DNA from: an uncultured Lachnospiraceae bacterium
GTDB taxonomy: Bacteria > Bacillota > Clostridia > Lachnospirales > Lachnospiraceae
Length of the DNA: 5,535 bases
Direction of reading: 5' to 3'
NCBI GenBank assembly: GCA_910587955.1
Contig: CAJUNN010000051.1
Coordinates: 13,073 to 18,607 of the forward strand
Shown: in pieces, positions 5,343 through 5,535 of the stretch
How the letters are laid out: each line of letters starts with the position of its first letter
Numbering within the stretch: position 1 is the stretch's first letter
Made by a program: the position numbers and the translations under genes
The notes under the pieces: model-generated
The model's database searches: none
Told to the model about the DNA's origin: nothing
Seen by the model: only the letters and a program-made list of their open reading frames with translations

Positions 5343-5535
5343 ATGGGAGACATGGAAACAAAGCAGACAAAATGGGAAGAATTAAGCATATCCAATGATT
5401 TCCTGTTTGGAAAGGTCATGCAGAATCCGGAATTGTGCAAAGAGCTATTGCAGAGGATTCTCCCGGATTTGAACATTGAACGCATTGAATATCCGGAATT
5501 ACAGAAAAGTATCAACATGGATATGGATGCCCGCA
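5343..5535 (+). CDS. Rpn / PD-(D/E)XK nuclease family transposase-like protein (N-terminal part)
   Basis: An ATG at 5343, 5 bases after AGGTGG (5332-5337), opens a frame that stays open for 64 codons to the window edge, so the gene is truncated by the window and not necessarily broken. The visible part reads WEELSISNDFLFGKVM (11-26), then LCKELLQRIL, then IEYPELQKSINMDMDAR (48-64). This is the characteristic start of the Rpn/YhgA-like family of PD-(D/E)XK nucleases, often present in many copies in Lachnospiraceae genomes. Related Rpn proteins are DNA endonucleases that promote RecA-independent recombination; others are labelled putative transposases. The catalytic Asp and E-x-K residues lie beyond the window, so activity cannot be judged. 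Its location just past rlmH and a recombinase relic suggests accessory DNA. An in-frame ATG at 5352 is a less well-spaced alternative start. Confidence 0.75.
   Translation, partial: MGDMETKQTKWEELSISNDFLFGKVMQNPELCKELLQRILPDLNIERIEYPELQKSINMDMDAR

Noticed and set aside
5165..5518. Minus-strand open frame of 117 codons at the right edge
   Set aside because: It is antisense to the promoter, ribosome site and signature N-terminus of the PD-(D/E)XK/Rpn gene, and its Ser/Cys/His-rich translation resembles no family.

Overview
The window looks like chromosomal DNA from a Gram-positive, anaerobic Clostridia-type bacterium, most likely a gut Lachnospiraceae. The support is: strong AGGAGG-type ribosome sites; sigma-A-type promoters; an RlmH very close in length and sequence to the Firmicutes form; an NfnAB electron-bifurcating transhydrogenase typical of anaerobes; a Gram-positive-style lipoprotein; and a PD-(D/E)XK/Rpn-type accessory gene of a kind abundant in Lachnospiraceae. 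The genus cannot be fixed from the sequence alone.

Layout. Positions 1-382 hold the last codons of an unidentified gene and, 16 bases later, a small Dabb (stress-responsive A/B barrel) protein. A promoter at 391-419 then starts a transcription unit of nfnA (522-1406), nfnB (1406-2794, one-base stop/start overlap) and a DUF1266-like lipoprotein (2829-3668). This unit ends at a strong hairpin at 3682-3725, which can also serve the convergent minus-strand gene at 3735-4370, a zinc-ribbon protein with two membrane segments. That gene and rlmH (4546-5025) are divergent, driven by back-to-back promoters whose perfect -35 boxes lie only 14 bases apart.

Downstream of rlmH the character changes. The 3' end of rlmH carries a sequence differing at one of 18 bases from the staphylococcal SCC integration site. 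The next 240 bases contain what looks like the broken zinc-ribbon end of a serine recombinase. A new promoter then leads into a PD-(D/E)XK/Rpn-type gene that runs off the window. I read this as a chromosomal core segment meeting an old insertion hotspot at the end of rlmH.

Functionally, NfnAB couples NADH, NADPH and ferredoxin pools in the cytoplasm. RlmH methylates 23S rRNA during late ribosome maturation. The lipoprotein and the zinc-ribbon membrane protein are envelope proteins without known function. The most notable points are the apparently leaderless rlmH transcript, the attB-like rlmH end with its recombinase relic, and a small open frame in the nfnA leader that overlaps the nfnA start.
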